From contig MNCI01001382.1 of NCBI GenBank assembly GCA_015680685.1, positions 1 to 62,000 of the forward strand: DNA of 62,000 bases, in the 5' to 3' direction. The notes under the pieces are model-generated. The model saw nothing but the letters and a program-made list of their open reading frames with translations, was not told the DNA's origin and did not search any database. Shown in pieces: positions 59,404 to 62,000 of the stretch (the stretch's first letter is position 1; each line of letters begins with the position of its first letter). Source of the DNA: Gnetum montanum. Its lineage: Eukaryota > Streptophyta > Gnetopsida > Gnetales > Gnetaceae. Made by a program: the position numbers and the translations under genes.

Positions 59404-62000
59404 TGCCATTAAAGTAAGGACCGCAAGTAGGAGGGCCATCATGGCCCTAGGAAAAATGACCTTGAGAACAATGGTAACAATCACAACAATAGCACAAACC
59501 TCAAGAACAAGTTGCTAAGGTGACCAATGCTACTAGGGTCATGTGAGAAGAGCTCAAGGTGAAATCTATTCACTAGATTACCATAGAAGATATAGGACAA
59601 TCTAAGTATGATGATGTTCCAAGACTGTGACATAAGTTAGAGGTCACACTCACATAAGTCTTCCTAGAGAAGGTCCATAGTAAAGAAGTTTAGAGCTCTA
59701 TTATTCATAAGCTATTATTTGGACCATTCCTAGAGTTAGCACTAGAAGAGGTCAAAACATAGTTAAAAGGGTCTCCTCTATGATCCATTCTCTTCACTAA
59801 GAGGAAATGGTACATGGGAGAGAATTACCTCTTTTAGAACAATCAATAGTAAGATGAGATCATAAAAAATAAGGATATGATCATCTTCTATGTGATTGAG
59901 ACAATTGTTGAGGCTCTCAAATTATCAAACACTAAAAAAAACCTTGTGAAAATCTTAATGTAGGTGGATCCTAAGGCTAAGAAAGAATGGATCTAGCATT
60001 GCTATGGAGTGGATCATAAGGAGTACTATGCCATAAAAAAAGTTGAGCAAGCCTATTTTAAGATTAGAATCTATCACCTCATTTCCATTGTAAGGCCAAG
60101 AAAGATGAATGCCTTCTCTACTAGGGTATGTATGGCTCTAAGTATAAAATTATAAGTTAACATATTCCAACTTATCTTCCTTGAGATCAAGAAACATTTT
60201 AACAAAATTGAGAAGGATAGGAAGACACTCCCCTTTCCTCACCTCATCTAAAAACTCTATAAAAGGGAAGGGATAGCCTACTATGCGAATGATGTGATCT
60301 ATAGATCTCTTACTAAATCATGAGAGGAGATGATGAAGGAAAAACTATTGATCAAGCTTTAAGAGAAAGAGCTACCACCACCATCATCACCTGTAGCACT
60401 GAAGATTACACTAGAAATGGTAGCAGCTACTAAGAAAATAAGGAAACATAGGGAATAATAACTGCAATAGCAACCTCTAGATGTGGTGATGAATCCTTTG
60501 TGTATTGACTATTCATGAGCTACTAAAATGAGGTAATAAATACCATTAACAAGTTTCTAGATGAAATGGTCTCACTTTTCTCCTCAGAAAGGAACTAGGC
60601 TTCTATATACTCCAATATCAATGCTAGATAAGTCACTCTATACATCTAGGACAAACATTTATTGAAATCTATAAGAATTCAATAGCCTTCTTTATGATGT
60701 TGGAAGAAGGAGAAAGAGCAATAGACCTAGTCATGACTTGAAAGGGCCAAGAGATTGTAGTAGAAGTAGTAGTAGATAGGATAGAAAAAGAATTCAATGC
60801 TCCTACAACATTTGTCCCTAATGTTATTTCCATGGAAGATGTTCAAACATCTACAGGAGTTGAAAGTAAGAGAATGGATGTAACCTAGCACAAGGAAGTT
60901 CTCCAATGATTGGTTAACATTAGAAAATCAATTCTAGAGAACTTCAATCTTTCACAAGATATTTTAGTAACCTAGTTGTAGCTGCATAAGAAAAGGAGCA
61001 AGCTACTAATTTACAAATATGAAACTCAAGGAAGCCACCACTAGTAATCAACAATTAGTCATTGAGGTTACAGAACTCAAAACTCATTTTTTTGGATAAT
61101 ACAATTCTTAGGCTCTAACATATTAGGGATGAATCTTTTTAGTAGATTTAACAAATATTTCAAGAGGCTAAGAATGAAAAGGAAATGATGATATTTGATG
61201 TGTCACTATCAAAACAATGATGAATTCTTCCGAGCATGGCCTTCAAATAGTTCACAAAAAAATATTGTACTAACCTAACAGAATCAACACCTAGAGAATG
61301 CTAAGTAATAAAAGGACTATATGGTTGAATACAATTTATTAGTTGCAGGAGTAGCTCACAAAGGTGAAGATAGATGTAGGAAGTTTGGCTACAAAAAATT
61401 GAAATCTCTCAATGAAGGAAGTTCATGCTCTTCATCATAAGATTATAATTGAGATTTCCACCTAGAAGAATGATACCCTAAAAGGGTTAAAAATCACTAC
61501 AAGGAAAAGGTTAGAATGCTCAAAGAAATAGATTAAAAAGAAGTCAAGTTGGTGAAGGTAAAAGTGACTGAACCAATCCAACAACTCCAACTAACAAGAA
61601 ATGTATGTCAACGCATCTTTGATGGTTTCAATGCCTATAAAAAAGATACTATTTTCCTAAAGGAGTTACATATTGAGAAGATGATGGAAAACCTTCAATG
61701 TGTACACTTGATAATGGTGATAGAAGGAATGCCAAGAGTAAAATTTGAGAAGCAGGTGACCAACCCATACCTTTTGTATGAGGCAAAGTTTGAGAACCAT
61801 AAATCGAAAAAATAAATATTAGAGGTAGCCAACATTAAGCTTGAAGTTCTCAAGAGTAATTTCACATATCAAATATCAATTGATCAGAACCTAACCAAAA
61901 GAATGAATGCTTACCAGAAGTTGTAGGACATTATTCATATCTTTGACTTTGAACATAAAGAGTGTGTAGCCTAGTTTCTTAATATGAAATAGATGTTTTT
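59404..62000 (+). pseudogene. Long upstream ORF (ORF1-like), unknown function, runs off the right edge
   Basis: Decayed protein of more than 800 codons. Frame of 59404 to about 60480: a Gln/Pro-rich start, NATRVM, FGPFLELALEEVKT, EYYAIKKVEQAYFKIRIYHL (about 60021-60080), then FLEIKKHF and TLPFPHLI-KLYKREGIAYY (about 60180-60290), which recalls the putative plant transposon protein family (PF20167, Transposase_32), then KELPPPSSPV. The frame changes near 60500 (NEVINTINKFLDEMVSLFSS at 60527) and again near 60680 (IAFFMMLEEGERAIDLVM). After that a long Lys/Glu-rich, probably coiled-coil part contains the open stretch 61549-61815 (LKELHIEKMMENLQCVHLI) and continues to the edge. Position after an LTR and leader fits ORF1 of Ogre-type elements, which precedes gag. 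Stops are almost all TAG/TAA replacing likely Gln codons. The family match is from memory of pattern only. Confidence 0.5.

Noticed and set aside
1-62000. tRNA, rRNA or organellar DNA insertions
   Set aside because: I looked for conserved tRNA box sequences, rRNA core segments and plastid gene motifs while reading and saw none. A covariance-model or organelle search was not possible.
1-62000. A functional host gene
   Set aside because: No exon series with splice sites and a recognisable non-transposon protein was found. All recognisable proteins are Gag, protease, pol or element accessory ORFs.

Overview
The window looks like intergenic DNA from a large, repeat-rich plant nuclear genome, most likely a gymnosperm. 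It is AT-rich, I recognise no host gene, and almost everything readable is a decayed Ty3/gypsy LTR retrotransposon. The plant assignment rests on the lineage: a reverse transcriptase, a normal RNase H, a second (archaeal-like) RNase H and an integrase, in that order, is the hallmark of the plant Tat/Ogre branch. In-frame stops are mostly TAG or TAA where relatives have Gln, and TGA where they have Arg or Trp, as expected from long-term cytosine deamination.

Layout. 1-3.45 kb: a younger, CpG-rich minus-strand element (gag, leader, primer binding site, LTR). 3.9-18.6 kb: plus-strand unit 1 (antisense ORF, AT-rich block, satellite array, pol, 3' UTR, polypurine tract, LTR). 18.7-32.6 kb: unit 2 (gag, protease, array, antisense ORF remnant, second array, truncated pol). 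32.6-35.15 kb: an old minus-strand leader, primer binding site and LTR containing a hairpin and an unknown pseudo-ORF. 35.2-42.2 kb: unit 3 (antisense ORF remnant, array, pol broken in integrase). 42.2-58.8 kb: unit 4 (gag/protease, antisense ORF, an LTR-like insertion at 49.6-50.8 kb, array, nearly complete pol, 3' UTR, LTR). 59.3-62 kb: start of unit 5 with a long upstream ORF.

The four pol copies have the same orientation and recurring neighbours: an antisense ORF 4-6 kb upstream, an AT-rich spacer, a tandem array, a T-rich tract ending in a conserved ATGTAG|GATCAA-like junction, then pol. I infer an Ogre-like giant element of more than 20 kb in which gag-protease and RT are separated by an intron-like block holding an antisense gene and a satellite.

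The most interesting feature is the satellite. Arrays at 9.5-12.4, 21.3-25.4, 28.3-31.4, 37.5-39.1 and 51.3-52.3 kb all place an inverted-repeat 'word' about every 180-195 bp, close to nucleosome spacing, but the word differs between arrays while the surrounding monomer is partly shared. Most words can be read as a common ACGCT core with different flanks and its CpG decayed to TG or CA. In units 1 and 4 the same word recurs in that unit's LTR. This resembles the motif arrays of VANDAL transposons, which are bound by their own anti-silencing protein; the antisense ORF or the upstream ORF would be the candidate partner here. That link is a hypothesis. All periods and homologies were read by eye, without alignment software.
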